NCBI RefSeq assembly: GCF_018835585.1
Contig: NZ_JAHGVE010000015.1
Span: 1-64,000, forward strand
Reading direction: 5' to 3'
DNA: 64,000 bases
DNA from: Pelorhabdus rhamnosifermentans
Lineage (GTDB): Bacteria; Bacillota; Negativicutes; UMGS1260
Shown here: one piece after another, positions 63,071 to 64,000 of the stretch
Numbering within the stretch: the stretch's first letter is position 1
Layout: each line of letters begins with the position of its first letter
Notes under the pieces: model-generated
What the model saw: the letters and a program-made list of their open reading frames with translations, nothing else
Database searches by the model: none
What the model was told of the DNA's origin: nothing
Program-made: the position numbers and the translations under genes

Positions 63071-64000
63071 ATGCAATTAGCTGAAAATACTGCGAAAAAT
63101 GATATCCTGGATACTACGAAAAGTGTTTGCCCGGTTTGTCTCAAGGTAATTGAAGCGCAAATTGTTGTTAAAGACCATGCTGTTTATATGAAAAAGGTAT
63201 GTACTGAGCATGGAGCGTTCACAGCCTATCTATGGCCGGACGTTGATCATTATCAATGGATGAAAAGTTTCCTATTCCCGTGTATCCCGCCAGCGCAGCC
63301 AATTCCTTCGCTGCAAAGCTGCCCGCAGAATTGCGGGCTATGTTCATCCCATCTCAGGCACCCGACTTTAGTGGAACTTGAAACTACCCAACGGTGTAAT
63401 TTGCGTTGTCCAGTTTGTTTCATGGCGGCTGGCGAAAGGCAAGCTTCGTCGCCGCCGGATCCAGAGCTGACAGTTTTTGAAATGATGTATAAGGATATTC
63501 TGGCGAAAACTGGGCCGCAGACCAGTATTCAGCTGACCGGTGGCGAACCTACAGTCCGGAAGGATTTGCCTGAAATCGTTTCGTTGGGAAGATGCAGCGG
63601 TTTTATAGCGATTGAAGTTAATACTAACGGCATGGTGATAGCGGAAGATCCTGCATATTTAGCACGTTTAGTTGAAGCTGGAATTAGTGGAATTTATTTG
63701 CAATTTGACGGGGTAACCAAGGAAGTTTACAAAACAATTCGCGGTCAAGATATATTGGCGAAAAAATTACAGGCGATTGAGAATTGCCGGGAAGTCGGCA
63801 TTCAGGTTGTTCTTGCGATGACAGTTATATCAGGTATTAACGATGACCAAATGGGAGCTGTATTGAATTTTGCATTGAAAAATCGAGATGTGATTGCGGG
63901 CATTGCTTATCAGCCCGCTTTTGGATCCGGACGTTTTGATGTTGCTCCTAAACGCCGTTTGTCGATAGGCGATGTGGCATTTATGCTATCGGAGCAGAGC
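63071..64000 (+). CDS. Radical SAM protein resembling tetraether lipid synthase (Tes/GDGT-MAS type), 3' truncated by window
   Basis: The frame is open from ATG 63071 to the window end (310 residues). The N-terminus has a metal-binding region typical of the Tes group: CPVC (20-23), KKVCTEHGAF, and CPQNCGLCSSH. The radical SAM motif is CNLRCPVC (Cys109, 113, 116), then LTGGEPTVRKDLPEI and YLQFDGVTKEVY. Tes couples lipid tails through C-C bonds in archaea, and bacterial homologs exist with unknown substrates. Here it is the last seen gene of a Psr-like operon, so it may instead serve the complex or its product. Confidence 0.85.
   Translation, partial: MQLAENTAKNDILDTTKSVCPVCLKVIEAQIVVKDHAVYMKKVCTEHGAFTAYLWPDVDHYQWMKSFLFPCIPPAQPIPSLQSCPQNCGLCSSHLRHPTLVELETTQRCNLRCPVCFMAAGERQASSPPDPELTVFEMMYKDILAKTGPQTSIQLTGGEPTVRKDLPEIVSLGRCSGFIAIEVNTNGMVIAEDPAYLARLVEAGISGIYLQFDGVTKEVYKTIRGQDILAKKLQAIENCREVGIQVVLAMTVISGINDDQMGAVLNFALKNRDVIAGIAYQPAFGSGRFDVAPKRRLSIGDVAFMLSEQS

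Noticed and set aside
1-64000. CRISPR arrays, tRNA and rRNA genes
   Set aside because: I looked for regularly spaced repeats and for tRNA T-loop motifs in plausible clover-leaf context and saw none; a formal scan could still find a tRNA.

Overview
The window looks like chromosome of an anaerobic, diderm member of the Bacillota, most likely Negativicutes in the Sporomusa/Pelosinus neighbourhood. The clues are low-to-moderate GC with Bacillota-style ribosome sites, a signal-peptide protein ending in an outer-membrane-type terminal Phe (35.6-36.6 kb), and abundant Fe-S, radical SAM, molybdopterin and siroheme enzymes. HydG and c-di-GMP-I riboswitches also fit. The taxon is inferred; no rRNA or tRNA gene was seen.

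Layout. 0-7.8 kb is the end of a prophage: tail tip with fibronectin-like repeats, tail fibre, assembly protein, membrane proteins, GH25 endolysin, a late sigma-like factor and a LamG adhesin. 7.8-11.2 kb holds a FkbM methyltransferase, a probable small RNA and debris including a YhcG-type (DUF1016) remnant. 11.4-13.3 kb is a TetR/MFS efflux pair with matching operators. 13.3-18.2 kb is a gene graveyard: frameshifted efflux adaptor, RND scar, truncated NapH-like protein, broken DUF134 protein, a methyltransferase with in-frame UGA, and a citC pseudogene. Two intact genes (DUF5714 and a hypothetical) survive inside it. 18.5-22.3 kb is a sulfur module: LysR regulator, CoA-disulfide-reductase-like flavoprotein, and a siroheme sulfite reductase. 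22.6-25.5 kb is a MarR-controlled flavoprotein/hydrolase operon. 25.8-26.6 kb is IS3 and MFS debris.

26.7-30.7 kb carries a chemoreceptor and a diguanylate cyclase, divergently transcribed, each behind its own c-di-GMP-I riboswitch. 31-34 kb has a TetR gene and a fumarate-reductase-like flavoprotein sharing three palindromic operators. 34.3-38 kb has an exported hydrolase, an outer-membrane protein and an FMN alpha-hydroxyacid oxidase. 38.2-40.9 kb is a bacterial NHEJ operon with ligase and polymerase as separate proteins around Ku. 41.7-43.5 kb has a TM1266-like regulator and hydG for [FeFe]-hydrogenase maturation, then an OFA-type MFS transporter.

45-64 kb is the most interesting part: an apparent sigma-54 regulon. 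Four near-consensus -24/-12 promoters (46146, 50544, 52343, 59158) precede (i) a molybdopterin oxidoreductase with a two-cluster ferredoxin, (ii) a tiny zinc-ribbon gene, (iii) an operon of two DUF2064 (TIGR04282-type) transferases flanking a CCG-domain Fe-S protein and a DUF169-ferredoxin fusion, and (iv) a Tat-less Psr-like operon (Mo/W catalytic subunit, four-cluster Fe-S subunit, NrfD anchor) that runs into a radical SAM gene resembling tetraether lipid synthase. An AcoR-type sigma-54 activator sits in the middle, and palindromes built on TGTCA-N3-TGACA lie upstream of it and of two of the promoters. I read this as one inducible system for an unidentified Mo- or W-dependent reaction. Acetylene-hydratase-like, dehydroxylase-like or polysulfide-type chemistry are all possible; the substrate cannot be read from sequence.
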